Shown here: positions 35,906-44,608 of the stretch, piece by piece | Position numbering within the stretch: the first letter of the stretch is position 1 | How the letters are laid out: each line of letters starts with the position of its first letter | Assembly: GCA_022764165.1 (NCBI GenBank) | Contig: JALERM010000138.1 | Span: 1 to 52,268 of the forward strand | Direction: 5' to 3' | DNA from: Eubacterium sp. | GTDB lineage: Bacteria; Bacillota; Clostridia; Lachnospirales; Lachnospiraceae | DNA: 52,268 nucleotides | Notes under the pieces: model-generated | What the model saw: only the letters and a program-made list of their open reading frames with translations | The model's database searches: none | What the model was told of the DNA's origin: nothing | Program-made: the position numbers and the translations under genes

Positions 35906-37573
35906 ATGGAAAAAAAGATGTATCAGGTAACTGTTGCGGGACAGACCAGGGAATATCCGGAGGGGACTCCCTATGGAGAAATTGTAAAAGACTTTGAAGC
36001 ACAGTACCAGTATCCGATTGTTCTGGTGATGGTGGAAAATAAATTACGTGAGCTCCATAAACGGCTTCGCAGGGACTGCTCGATGTCCATGATTTCTCTG
36101 GATGACAAAATCGGGCATACCGCTTATAAAAGAAGCATGAATCTTCTTTTGCTGAAAGCAGTGTATCATGTGGCGGGCGTTAAAAACATTAAAAAAATTG
36201 TTCTGCATTTTACGGTGGGTCATGGTTTTTATTATACGATAGAAGGAAATGTTCAGATTACATCAGAATTTTTGCAACATGTGGAAGATTATATGCGTGA
36301 ACTGGTGGAAAGAAAAGTTCCAATTATGAAACGCAGTGTATCGACCTCTTATGCAAAGGAACTGTTTCATCGCTATGGCATGTATGATAAAGAAAAATTA
36401 TTCAAATACCGCAGAAGCTCCAGAGTGAACATCTATTCTCTGGAAGATTTTGAAGACTACTTTTATGGATTTATGGTGTGGCATACGGGATATCTGAAGT
36501 ACTTCAAACTGTACCCCTATGATGAAGGGTTTATTCTGCAGATGCCCAAACGAAGTGATCCGGAGGTGGTTCCTTTTTTTAATCCCAGACCGAAGATTTT
36601 CCAGGTACAGAAAGAGGCAGAAAAATGGGGAGAAATGATGGGGGTCTCCGTTGTTGGCGAATTGAATGAAAAAGTTTCCAGCACAGAAATCAAACAGCTG
36701 ATTCTGATTTCTGAGGCTTTGCAGGAAGGAAAGATATCAAGAATTGCTGAACAGATCAGTGAAAAAAAGAATGTCAAACTGATCATGATCGCAGGACCGT
36801 CATCATCAGGAAAAACCACATTCTCACACCGGCTGTCTGTGCAGCTGGCGGCTCATGGACTGAAACCTCATCCCATTGCTGTTGATAACTATTTTGTTAA
36901 CAGAGAAGACACACCTCTTGACGAGAATGGACAATATAATTTTGAGTGTCTGGAAGCCATTGATGTGGAATTATTTAACCGTGATATGAATGCTCTTCTT
37001 AATGGTGAACGGGTTGAACTTCCCAGATTCAATTTTAAGACAGGAAAAAGAGAGTATAAAGGTGATTTCCTTCAGCTTGCTCCCAATGATGTCCTGGTGA
37101 TTGAAGGTATTCATGCATTGAATGAGAAGATGAGTTATGCACTTCCGAAAGAAAGTAAATTTAAGATTTATATCAGTGCACTGACACAGCTTAATATTGA
37201 TGAACATAACCGGATTCCTACGACAGATGGCCGTCTGATTCGAAGAATTGTAAGAGATAACAGAACCAGAGGAACTGATGCGAAAAAAACGATTGCCATG
37301 TGGCCGTCCGTCAGAAGAGGAGAAGATGAAAATATATTTCCTTATCAGGAAGAAGCAGATGTAATGTTCAATTCTGCTCTGATCTATGAACTTGCCGTCT
37401 TGAAACTGTATGCAGAACCCCTTCTGTTTCAGATTGAACGGAAAGACCCGGAATATTCAGAGGCAAAACGTCTTCTCAAGTTCCTGGAATACTTTGTGGG
37501 CGTGCCCAGTGAAGATATTCCCAATAATTCCATCCTGCGTGAATTTGTAGGCGGCGGATGCTTTGATGTGTGA
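35906..37573 (+). CDS. Nucleoside kinase with TGS-like N-terminus (uridine kinase family)
   Basis: A 555-residue fusion. The N-terminal about 60 residues resemble a TGS domain (QTREYPEGTPYGEIVKDFE), followed by a threonyl-tRNA-synthetase-like second domain (LHFTVGHGFYYTIEG). The C-terminal half is a PRK/uridine kinase with Walker A GPSSSGKTTFSHRLS (about residue 295) and DNYFVNREDTPLDE. AAAGGAGGAG precedes the ATG. Such fusions are common in Clostridia; the substrate is presumed to be uridine or a related nucleoside. Its TGA stop (37571-37573) is the first three bases of repeat copy B. Confidence 0.88.
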   Translation: MEKKMYQVTVAGQTREYPEGTPYGEIVKDFEAQYQYPIVLVMVENKLRELHKRLRRDCSMSMISLDDKIGHTAYKRSMNLLLLKAVYHVAGVKNIKKIVLHFTVGHGFYYTIEGNVQITSEFLQHVEDYMRELVERKVPIMKRSVSTSYAKELFHRYGMYDKEKLFKYRRSSRVNIYSLEDFEDYFYGFMVWHTGYLKYFKLYPYDEGFILQMPKRSDPEVVPFFNPRPKIFQVQKEAEKWGEMMGVSVVGELNEKVSSTEIKQLILISEALQEGKISRIAEQISEKKNVKLIMIAGPSSSGKTTFSHRLSVQLAAHGLKPHPIAVDNYFVNREDTPLDENGQYNFECLEAIDVELFNRDMNALLNGERVELPRFNFKTGKREYKGDFLQLAPNDVLVIEGIHALNEKMSYALPKESKFKIYISALTQLNIDEHNRIPTTDGRLIRRIVRDNRTRGTDAKKTIAMWPSVRRGEDENIFPYQEEADVMFNSALIYELAVLKLYAEPLLFQIERKDPEYSEAKRLLKFLEYFVGVPSEDIPNNSILREFVGGGCFDV

Positions 37574-37723
37574 TACCAGGGTCAAGAGGTCATGTTTTTC
37601 ATGCAAGCATGAAAAAACATGACTTTGGGATCTGCAAAAACATGAGAAAGTAGCCCGAACAGGGCGGATTTCGAATGTTTTTAGGATTTCGGGAGCACGA
37701 CGTGCGGAGAAATCCGTGTATCA
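37571..37723 (-). repeat. 153-bp MITE-like element, copy B (inverted)
   Basis: The reverse complement of this stretch matches 30142-30294 at about 93 per cent by eye. Its terminal TGATAC supplies the stop codon of the nucleoside kinase, and its other end (TGTATCA) lies 28 nt before the rnpB -35 box. Confidence 0.85.
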
Positions 37724-37751
37724 CATATCACACACCAAAACAAAAACATAT

Positions 37752-37780
37752 TTGACGCAGGCAGATGGTTGTGTTAGAAT
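37752..37780 (+). promoter_or_regulatory. rnpB promoter
   Basis: TTGACG, a 17-nt spacer and TAGAAT. The -10 ends 6 nt before the first base of the P1 stem of RNase P RNA, exactly where transcription should start. Confidence 0.88.
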
Positions 37781-37786
37781 AAATCA

Positions 37787-38134
37787 GTAAGTAGAATAAA
37801 TGGTCGCGGCTGACAGATACCGAAAGGTGTCAGGTGAGGAAAGTCCGGGCTTCATAGGGCAGGATGCCGGATAACGTCCGGTGGAGGTGACTCCAAGGCC
37901 AGTGCAACAGAAATATACCGCCAGCTTTCGCTGGTAAGGGTGGAAGGGCAGTGTAAGAGACTACCGCCTTGCTGGTAACAGCGAGGGCACATGTAAACCC
38001 CATCCGAAGCAAGACCGAATAAAAGTAATGTGGCTGCCCGTCACGCTTTTAGGTGGGTCGCTGAAGCCTGCTGGCAACAGCAGGATTAGATAGATGACCA
38101 TTCAAGACATAACCCGGCTTATCGTTCTGCTTAC
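37787..38134 (+). ncRNA. rnpB: RNase P RNA
   Basis: The catalytic RNA of RNase P, which matures tRNA 5' ends. The universal core is present: GAGGAAAGTCCGGGCT near 37836, the CAGTGCAACAGAAA segment, and ACATAACCCGGCTTATCG near the 3' end. The P1 stem is formed by GTAAGTAGAA (37787-37796) and TTCTGCTTAC (38125-38134) with one G-U pair, which sets both ends. It lies between the nucleoside kinase and maf with its own promoter. Confidence 0.96.
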
Positions 38135-38228
38135 ATTTTGTGCAGTTGCAGAACCCCGTTTGTTCTGTGACTGTATTTGATTTACAGGAAAAAACAGGCG
38201 TACTTGAACTTGAAAGAGGATCAGACAG

Positions 38229-38804
38229 ATGAAGCAGATTGTTTTAGCATCACAATCCCCCAGAAGAAGAGAATTACTGGAACAGTTGGGTCTGGAGTTT
38301 ACGATACAACCCAGTACAGTTGAAGAAAAAGTGACTTCAGAAGATCCGGTGGAGGTTGTCAGGGAACTGTCCCGGCAGAAAGCACAGGATGTGGCTGATC
38401 AGATGGAAAAAGAACATCCGGGCCATGATATGGTGGTATTGGGTGCAGATACCATAGTTGTTTATAAGGGAAGAATTCTTGGAAAACCTGCGGATCGGGA
38501 TGATGCAGAGAAGATGCTGCATATGCTGCAGGGAAATACACACAGTGTTTATACAGGTGTTACTCTGATTGGCAAAGGAAAATCAGTTACATTTGCAGAA
38601 GAGACAAAGGTAACGATGTATCCGGTAAGCCATGAAGAAATCACCTGGTATATAGAAACAAAAGAACCTGATGATAAAGCAGGTTCGTACGCAGTGCAGG
38701 GACTTGGTGCGAGATTTATTCAGAAAATTGAGGGGGACTACAACAACGTGGTAGGACTCCCCGCAGGAAGAATTTATCAGATACTGCGAAACTGGGAGGA
38801 ATAA
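38229..38804 (+). CDS. maf: Maf-family nucleotide pyrophosphatase
   Basis: A 191-residue house-cleaning enzyme hydrolysing non-canonical or pyrimidine nucleoside triphosphates (dTTP/UTP type in relatives). The signature LASQSPRRRELLEQLGLEF opens the protein; VVLGADTIVVYKGRILGKP and DDKAGSYAVQGLGARFI complete the active site. AAAGAGGA precedes the ATG at 38229. It is followed 4 nt later by the thioesterase gene. Confidence 0.95.
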   Translation: MKQIVLASQSPRRRELLEQLGLEFTIQPSTVEEKVTSEDPVEVVRELSRQKAQDVADQMEKEHPGHDMVVLGADTIVVYKGRILGKPADRDDAEKMLHMLQGNTHSVYTGVTLIGKGKSVTFAEETKVTMYPVSHEEITWYIETKEPDDKAGSYAVQGLGARFIQKIEGDYNNVVGLPAGRIYQILRNWEE

Positions 38805-38808
38805 AAGG

Positions 38809-39246
38809 ATGGAAGAACATCATACATATCCGGGTTATGTACATAAGGTACAGTATTATGAGACAGACCAGATGGGCTGCGTACATCACTCAAACTATAT
38901 CCGGTGGTTTGAGGAAGCCCGGACCGATTATCTTGCATTTATCGGTATGGATTATAAAGGAATGGAAGATGCGGGAATCTTGAGCCCCGTGCTGACGGTA
39001 CAGGTAGAGTATCGTTCCATGTGCCGATATGGAGACAGTGTGGATATTCAGGTGAAAATGACGAAATATAATGGAATCCGTATTTGTCTGGAATATCAGA
39101 TTCTGGATAAAGCGGACGGTACCCTGCGGTGCTGCGGCGAAAGCAGTCACTGCTTTCTGAACCGGGACGGAAAACCGGTTTCTCTTAAGAAAGTTCATCC
39201 GGAGTGGGATAAAAAGCTTCGGCTGGAAATAAATACGGAGGAGTAA
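38809..39246 (+). CDS. Hotdog-fold acyl-CoA thioesterase (YbgC/4HBT type)
   Basis: A 145-residue single-domain hotdog protein. The catalytic Asp lies in YYETDQMGCVHHSNYIRWFE, the classic 4HBT signature near residue 20. The rest (VEYRSMCRYGDSVDIQVKM) matches the family. It is cytoplasmic and probably hydrolyses short- or medium-chain acyl-CoAs; the actual substrate is unknown. It sits between maf and the alpha-galactosidase with only 3-4 nt gaps, suggesting one transcript. Confidence 0.9.
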   Translation: MEEHHTYPGYVHKVQYYETDQMGCVHHSNYIRWFEEARTDYLAFIGMDYKGMEDAGILSPVLTVQVEYRSMCRYGDSVDIQVKMTKYNGIRICLEYQILDKADGTLRCCGESSHCFLNRDGKPVSLKKVHPEWDKKLRLEINTEE

Positions 39247-39249
39247 TAT

Positions 39250-41439
39250 ATGGCTGTATACGTTAACGAATCTAAAAAATTATTTACTTTATCAACAGCA
39301 CACACCACTTACCAGATGAAAGTGGACGAGTACGGAGTATTAAATCATCTTTATTATGGTGAGAATATCGGTCAGGAAGATATGAGTTATCTCCTTGATT
39401 ATCGTGACAGTGGTTTTTCAGGCAATGTATATGAAGCTGAAAACAACCGGGAGTATTCTCTGGATACCAGACCTCAGGAATATAGTACCTGTGGTGTCGG
39501 TGACTACCGTGTAAATAGTGTGAGTGTTGTGAATCCGGATGGAACCGACGGTGTGGATCTTCGTTATGTTTCATACAACATATCGAAAGGTAAGTATTCC
39601 ATTCCCGGTATGCCTGCTCTCTATGGTGATGAGAATGATGCGGATACTCTTCAGATTCAGATGCAGGATGCGTCTACAGGGCTTACTGCTGTATTGTATT
39701 ACAGTGTCTGGGAAGAACGGGATATTATCACCCGATGTGTTCGCCTGATCAATCAGGGAGAAGGGGATATTGTACTGAAAAAAGCAATGTCCATGAATCT
39801 GGATCTGATGAACGGAGACTGGGAACTGATGCATTTCCATGGCCGTCACTGCATGGAACGCCAGATGGAACGTGTTCCGGTGATACACGGGGTTATGGAA
39901 ATCGGAAGTGTACGCGGGGCATCCAGTCACCATCATAATCCATTTGTCGTACTTTGTGAGCATACAACAACAGAAGTGACCGGTTCCTGTTACGGCATCG
40001 GACTGGTATACAGCGGCAATTTTGCTATGCAGATTGAAAAAGACCAGATGGGCCAGACCCGTCTGAATGCAGGTATTCATACGGAACGGTTTGCATGGAG
40101 TCTGAAGCAGGGAGAAGAGTTTTATACACCGGAAGCAGTTATGACATACAGCGCCGAAGGATTTGGAAAAATGACATCTAATTTCCATCATACGTTCCGG
40201 GAGCATCTTTGCAGAGGCAAGTACAAACATGAAAGAAGACCTGTGCTGATCAATAACTGGGAAGCAACTTATTTTGATTTTGACAGAGATAAAATATTAC
40301 AAATTGCGGAAGGTGCCGCAAAGCTTGGTGTTGAGATGCTGGTTCTGGACGACGGCTGGTTTGGCAAGAGGGAAGCCGATGTCAGCGGTCTGGGAGACTG
40401 GTTTGTGAATACAGAAAAACTCAAAGGCGGGCTGAAACCTGTTGCTGATGGTATCAATCAGCTGGGAATGAAGTTCGGTCTGTGGTTTGAACCGGAAGCC
40501 ATATCCGAGGACAGTGATCTGTATCGTCAGCATCCGGACTGGGCTTTGCAGATACCGGGAAGAAAACCCTGCAGAAGCCGCTATCAGCTGATTCTTGATA
40601 TGTCAAGAGAAGATGTCAGAGATTATCTGTATGAGAGAATGACAGATATTCTGGACAGTGCGAATATTGAATATGTAAAATGGGATATGAATCGCCATAT
40701 CAGTGATGTGTACAGTGCATTGCTGCCTAAAGAACGGCAGGGAGAGGTGACCCATCGTTATATGCTGGGCCTGTATGATCTTCTGGAACGACTGACATCC
40801 CGATACCCGAATATCCTCTGGGAAGGATGCAGCGGCGGCGGCGGACGATTTGATCTGGGAATGCTTTATTATTTCCCGCAGAGCTGGTGCAGTGATGATA
40901 CCGATGCGATGGAACGTGTGAAGATACAGTATGGAACTTCCTTTGCCTATCCGATCAGTTCCGTAGGTTCTCATGTATCTGCAGTTCCGAATCATCAGAC
41001 CGGACGTATTACCTCTCTGGCCTCCCGCGGTGTTGTTGCCATGGCAGGAAGCTTTGGATACGAACTGGATCTGAATCTGCTGACAGAAGAAGAAAAGAAC
41101 GAAGTAAAAGAACAGATTCAGACATTTAAGAAATATTACCATCTTACCCATGAGGGAGAGTATTACAGATTGACGAATCCATTTGAAAATCAGATGTTCG
41201 CTGCCTGGGAATATGTATCTCCTGATCAGACCGAGGCACTGATTCATGGTGTGCAGTTGCGTGCACAGCCGAGCAGCCCTTCACAGCATATACCGGTTCG
41301 TGGTTTGAATCCGGACAAAATGTATGAAATCAATGGTGAAATGGTGAAATCCGGTCGGGCTATCATGTATGGAGGATTGAATCTTCCCCGCCAGATGGGT
41401 GACTGCATGGCATTTGAATACTATTTAAAAGAAGTCTAA
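39250..41439 (+). CDS. GH36 alpha-galactosidase
   Basis: A 729-residue enzyme releasing galactose from raffinose-type sugars or galactomannan oligosaccharides. Catalytic residues line up with characterised GH36 enzymes: nucleophile Asp479 in YVKWDMNRHIS and acid/base Asp549 in WCSDDTDAMERV. The N-terminal beta-sandwich, MLVLDDGWFGKREAD and LWFEPEAISEDSDLY are also typical. There is no signal peptide. GGAGGAG lies just upstream. No raffinose transporter is adjacent, so uptake must be encoded elsewhere. Confidence 0.95.
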   Translation: MAVYVNESKKLFTLSTAHTTYQMKVDEYGVLNHLYYGENIGQEDMSYLLDYRDSGFSGNVYEAENNREYSLDTRPQEYSTCGVGDYRVNSVSVVNPDGTDGVDLRYVSYNISKGKYSIPGMPALYGDENDADTLQIQMQDASTGLTAVLYYSVWEERDIITRCVRLINQGEGDIVLKKAMSMNLDLMNGDWELMHFHGRHCMERQMERVPVIHGVMEIGSVRGASSHHHNPFVVLCEHTTTEVTGSCYGIGLVYSGNFAMQIEKDQMGQTRLNAGIHTERFAWSLKQGEEFYTPEAVMTYSAEGFGKMTSNFHHTFREHLCRGKYKHERRPVLINNWEATYFDFDRDKILQIAEGAAKLGVEMLVLDDGWFGKREADVSGLGDWFVNTEKLKGGLKPVADGINQLGMKFGLWFEPEAISEDSDLYRQHPDWALQIPGRKPCRSRYQLILDMSREDVRDYLYERMTDILDSANIEYVKWDMNRHISDVYSALLPKERQGEVTHRYMLGLYDLLERLTSRYPNILWEGCSGGGGRFDLGMLYYFPQSWCSDDTDAMERVKIQYGTSFAYPISSVGSHVSAVPNHQTGRITSLASRGVVAMAGSFGYELDLNLLTEEEKNEVKEQIQTFKKYYHLTHEGEYYRLTNPFENQMFAAWEYVSPDQTEALIHGVQLRAQPSSPSQHIPVRGLNPDKMYEINGEMVKSGRAIMYGGLNLPRQMGDCMAFEYYLKEV

Positions 41440-41481
41440 AATTTTCCCCGGGGAAAAAGTAAAAATCCCCGGGGAAAATTT
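41439..41481. terminator. Bidirectional terminator after the alpha-galactosidase gene
   Basis: Perfect 16-bp arms, AAATTTTCCCCGGGGA (41439-41454) and its complement (41466-41481), around an A-rich 11-nt loop. The AT-rich stem ends can serve as U-tracts in either direction, between two converging reading frames. Confidence 0.85.
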
Positions 41482-41505
41482 AGTATCCATTTTACAGCAG
41501 TGCCT

Positions 41506-41757
41506 TCACTTTGCCTCATGTTCATAAAATTCCTGAATCACTTTTATTACAGAATGAAAAGTTTCCAAATCCTGCAGGCTACATTGTTGGACGATATATT
41601 CTGCGAATTTCCTGGTTTCGTTCAAATCAAATTCGCGATGCAGGTTTGCCAGTTCTTGTCCTTTAGCTGTGGGATAAAGATGTACATTCTTTGCATTTCC
41701 ATCCAGTTTTTTCTTTTTTTTCTTGATATATCGTTCATAAGTGTTGTATTCTGTCAT
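41506..41757 (-). pseudogene. Remnant of a MarR-type regulator (C-terminal half)
   Basis: An 83-codon stretch reads MTEYNTYERYIKKKKKKLDG and then NAKNVHLYPTAKGQELANLH, the wing and post-wing signature of MarR proteins, ending with a dimerisation helix (FHSVIKVIQEFYEHEAK). The N-terminal helix-turn-helix is absent. There is no ribosome site before 41757, and upstream in-frame codons run through the nanE start region on the other strand. I read it as a 5'-deleted gene. It could still make a short dimerising peptide if an external start were used. Confidence 0.6.
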
Positions 41758-41786
41758 AAAGAATAGATTAGCACATGGAGGACTAT

Positions 41787-42491
41787 ATGAAGAAAGAAGA
41801 ATTGCTCCGCTCCATTCAGGGGAAAATGATTGTTTCCTGTCAGGCGGTTTATGGAGAACCACTGTATGTGGAAGAAAAATCAGTGATGTATCTGATGGCA
41901 AGGGCTGCGAAAATGGCAGGTTCTCCGGCAATCCGTACCAGTGGAATTCGGGATATTCTTGCGATTAAGGAAGAAACAGGTCTTCCGGTTATCGGTCTTA
42001 TCAAGAAACAGTATGAAGGATATGATGGTTATATTACGCCGACGATGACGGAAGTTGATGAACTGGTAAGCGCAGGTACGGATGTGGTGGCTGTGGACTG
42101 CACGCTGAGAAGGCGTGGGGATGGAAAGGCAGTCAATCAGTATCTGGCTGAGATTCGTGAAAAATATCCGGATATTATTCTGATGGCAGATATCGCTACT
42201 TTTGAAGAAGGGATCAATGCATGGAAGTGCGGAGTAGATCTGATCAGTACAACCATGAGCGGGTATACAGTAGATTCGCCCAAACAGGATGGACCGGATT
42301 TTGAATTAATGAGAAAGCTGGCAGAGAATGTTGATATTCCAGTAATCGGAGAGGGGCGAATCCATAGTCCGCAGCAGGCGGTGGAGGCACTGAATACCGG
42401 AGTCTGGGCTATTGTGGTGGGAAGTGCGATTACCAGACCTTTGGAAATTGCTGAGAGATTTGTAAGTGCTATTGAGAACAGGAATTCATGA
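41787..42491 (+). CDS. nanE: NanE, N-acetylmannosamine-6-phosphate 2-epimerase
   Basis: A 234-residue TIM-barrel enzyme converting ManNAc-6-phosphate to GlcNAc-6-phosphate in sialic-acid use. It has GKMIVSCQAVYGEPLY at the N-terminus, PVIGLIKKQYEGYDGYITPT, VVAVDCTLRRRGDG and the phosphate-binding VIGEGRIHSPQQAVEAL. The ATG at 41787 is 6 nt after GGAGG; the in-frame ATG at 41775 is itself part of that site. No other nan genes are adjacent, which is unusual. Confidence 0.92.
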   Translation: MKKEELLRSIQGKMIVSCQAVYGEPLYVEEKSVMYLMARAAKMAGSPAIRTSGIRDILAIKEETGLPVIGLIKKQYEGYDGYITPTMTEVDELVSAGTDVVAVDCTLRRRGDGKAVNQYLAEIREKYPDIILMADIATFEEGINAWKCGVDLISTTMSGYTVDSPKQDGPDFELMRKLAENVDIPVIGEGRIHSPQQAVEALNTGVWAIVVGSAITRPLEIAERFVSAIENRNS

Positions 42492-42534
42492 GGAAAGGGG
42501 AGGTTGTAACCGTTAAGTTACAATCTCCCCTTTC
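42492..42534. terminator. Bidirectional terminator between nanE and the MATE gene
   Basis: GAAAGGGGAGGTTGTAAC and GTTACAATCTCCCCTTTC form an 18-bp stem with one G-U pair around CGTTAA, followed by TTATAA. It separates two convergent genes. Confidence 0.85.
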
Positions 42535-42546
42535 TTATAATCAGAG

Positions 42547-43929
42547 TTAATTCAAAGACAGAGCTTTCTTTTTCCATCCGCCTTTCAGGTAGCAGATTGA
42601 GGTGATGACCGCACCCATTACCCAGGATGACAACAGGGAAATCCAGATGCTCTGGTAAGCACCGTTGGGAAGTTCTGGTGTTCTGGTCAGGAAAGCTATT
42701 CCATAAGCCAGAGGTACACGGATGGCAACGGTGGTAATAAGTGAAATCCACATGGGGGTCATGGTATCACCGGCACCTCTCATAACACCTGAGAGACACT
42801 GGGTTACTGCCATAGCTATGTAGCCGACAGCAAGGATTTTCATCATATTGGCACTTAAGTTCACCAGTTCCGTAGTGTCAGTGAAAATTCCCATCAGGTA
42901 CTTGCCGAAGATCAGAATCAATCCGGTGATAACAGTGGATGTAATCACGGCAATCAATGTACCCTGACGGCTTCCCTGTTCCACCCTGTCATAACGGCGG
43001 GCACCCACATTTTGTCCTGCATAGGTGGTCATGGCGGTACCGAAGGAGAAGTTCGGCATCATGGCAAATCCGTCCACGCGCATGATAATAACATTGGCCG
43101 CAATAACCAGTTCTCCGAAGCTGTTGGTCAGAGACTGAACGATAATCATAGCCAGAGAAAAGATTGCCTGTGTCAGACCAGAGGGAAGTCCCAGGCGGAT
43201 GATAGTCATGGTGTGGTGACCGGATATTTTCAAATGCGATACTCCCATATCAAAAATATCCTCCATTTTACACAGCTTAATAACACATAATACAGCAGAA
43301 ATTGCCTGTGCAATTACAGTAGCCAGTGCAACACCGGCAACTCCCATATGCAGAGTAGCCACAAAAAACAGATCCAGTATAATGTTAAGGACTGTGGCAA
43401 CCAGAAGATATAAAAGTGCCGATATGGAATCTCCCAGTCCCCGGAGAATTCCGCAGAGAATATTGTAATAAGCACATCCGGCGATTCCCATGATCAGAAT
43501 CATCAGATAAGAATCACACCAGTCAATGATACTTTCCGGTGTGTTCAAAAGTTCCAGCAAGGGCCGGATTCCAAGTGCCCCCACGACCATAATGATTAAG
43601 GATGCCAGAGCAGTCAGCGTAATACAGTTTCCAATGGTAATAGAAAGCTCACGGCGGTTTTTAGCTCCGAAGAACTGGGAAACCATAACCCCGGCACCTA
43701 CGGAGATACCCATGAACAGAACCAGCAAAAGGTTCAGAATCGGACTGGAAGAACCAACGGCAGCCAGGGCATTGTCCCCCACATATTTGCCCACGACAAT
43801 ACTGTCAACGGTACTGTAAAGCTGCTGTGCAATGTTTCCAATCAGCATGGGAAGGGTAAAAATAACAATTTTTTCCCACGGTTTGCCCTCTGTCATGTCA
43901 GAAGGCGCAAAAAGTTGTTTTAATGTCAT
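42547..43929 (-). CDS. MATE-family efflux transporter
   Basis: A 460-residue membrane protein with about 12 transmembrane helices in two MatE repeats. The opening KIVIFTLPMLIGNIAQQLYS followed by TVDSIVVGKYVGDNALAAVG is the standard MATE N-terminus, and the second repeat begins VTQCLSGVMRGAGDTMTPMW. The family exports cationic drugs or metabolites using Na+ or H+ gradients; the substrate here is unknown. It is alone on the minus strand, with an AGAGAGGAG site upstream of the start. Confidence 0.93.
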   Translation of the reverse strand: MTLKQLFAPSDMTEGKPWEKIVIFTLPMLIGNIAQQLYSTVDSIVVGKYVGDNALAAVGSSSPILNLLLVLFMGISVGAGVMVSQFFGAKNRRELSITIGNCITLTALASLIIMVVGALGIRPLLELLNTPESIIDWCDSYLMILIMGIAGCAYYNILCGILRGLGDSISALLYLLVATVLNIILDLFFVATLHMGVAGVALATVIAQAISAVLCVIKLCKMEDIFDMGVSHLKISGHHTMTIIRLGLPSGLTQAIFSLAMIIVQSLTNSFGELVIAANVIIMRVDGFAMMPNFSFGTAMTTYAGQNVGARRYDRVEQGSRQGTLIAVITSTVITGLILIFGKYLMGIFTDTTELVNLSANMMKILAVGYIAMAVTQCLSGVMRGAGDTMTPMWISLITTVAIRVPLAYGIAFLTRTPELPNGAYQSIWISLLSSWVMGAVITSICYLKGGWKKKALSLN

Positions 43930-44039
43930 TTGCTACACACGCTCCTCTCTAGTTGTTATTTTATCACATAAAATAAGACTTGAGGAGACCTGTTTTTGAC
44001 AAATTAGACAGTAAAAATTGACTTTTCATTACAATTAGA

Positions 44040-44068
44040 TAGACAAACCGGACGATTTGGAATATAAT
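44040..44068 (+). promoter_or_regulatory. Promoter of the HD-hydrolase gene
   Basis: TAGACA (44040-44045), a 17-nt spacer and a perfect TATAAT (44063-44068), 38 nt before the start codon. Confidence 0.65.
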
Positions 44069-44106
44069 CAAATAAACATACAGAAATAGTAGGAAAGGAT
44101 AAAATC

Positions 44107-44577
44107 ATGAAAGACTACATCAGCAGAGAAGACGCATTTGCGTTATTGAGAAAATATAATCAGGATCATTTTCATATTCAGCATGCATTGACGGTGGAAG
44201 GTGTGATGAAATGGTATGCCACAGAGCTGGGTTATGGTGAAGATGCCCAATACTGGGGAATCGTGGGATTGCTCCATGATATTGATTTTGAACAGTATCC
44301 GGATCAGCACTGTATCAAAGCACCGGAACTTTTGCGTGAAGGCGGTGTGGGAGAAGATATCATCCATGCAGTATGCAGCCATGGATATGGAATCACTGTG
44401 GATATCAAACCGGAACATGAGATGGAGAAAGTGTTATTTGCAGCAGGCTGTTCCCGGGAGGTTATTCAGAAGGGAGCGGATATGCTGGGATGGGAGCTGA
44501 CAGAACTGATGCAGAAAACCATCAGTGCCATGCGTTCCTGTGAAGATGAAATAAATAATGCCATGGAACAGCTGTAG
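44107..44577 (+). CDS. HD-domain hydrolase
   Basis: A 156-residue single-domain HD protein. The metal ligands are the His in HFHIQHALTVEGVMKW, the HD pair in GLLHDIDFEQYPDQHC and a downstream His in HAVCSHGYGI. The family hydrolyses phosphate esters such as nucleotides; the substrate is unknown. AGGAAAGGA precedes the ATG. It lies 31 nt before the AraC regulator and may share its transcript. Confidence 0.88.
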   Translation: MKDYISREDAFALLRKYNQDHFHIQHALTVEGVMKWYATELGYGEDAQYWGIVGLLHDIDFEQYPDQHCIKAPELLREGGVGEDIIHAVCSHGYGITVDIKPEHEMEKVLFAAGCSREVIQKGADMLGWELTELMQKTISAMRSCEDEINNAMEQL

Positions 44578-44608
44578 GACAGGGGATTGTCTGAATTGGA
44601 GGTGAAAT

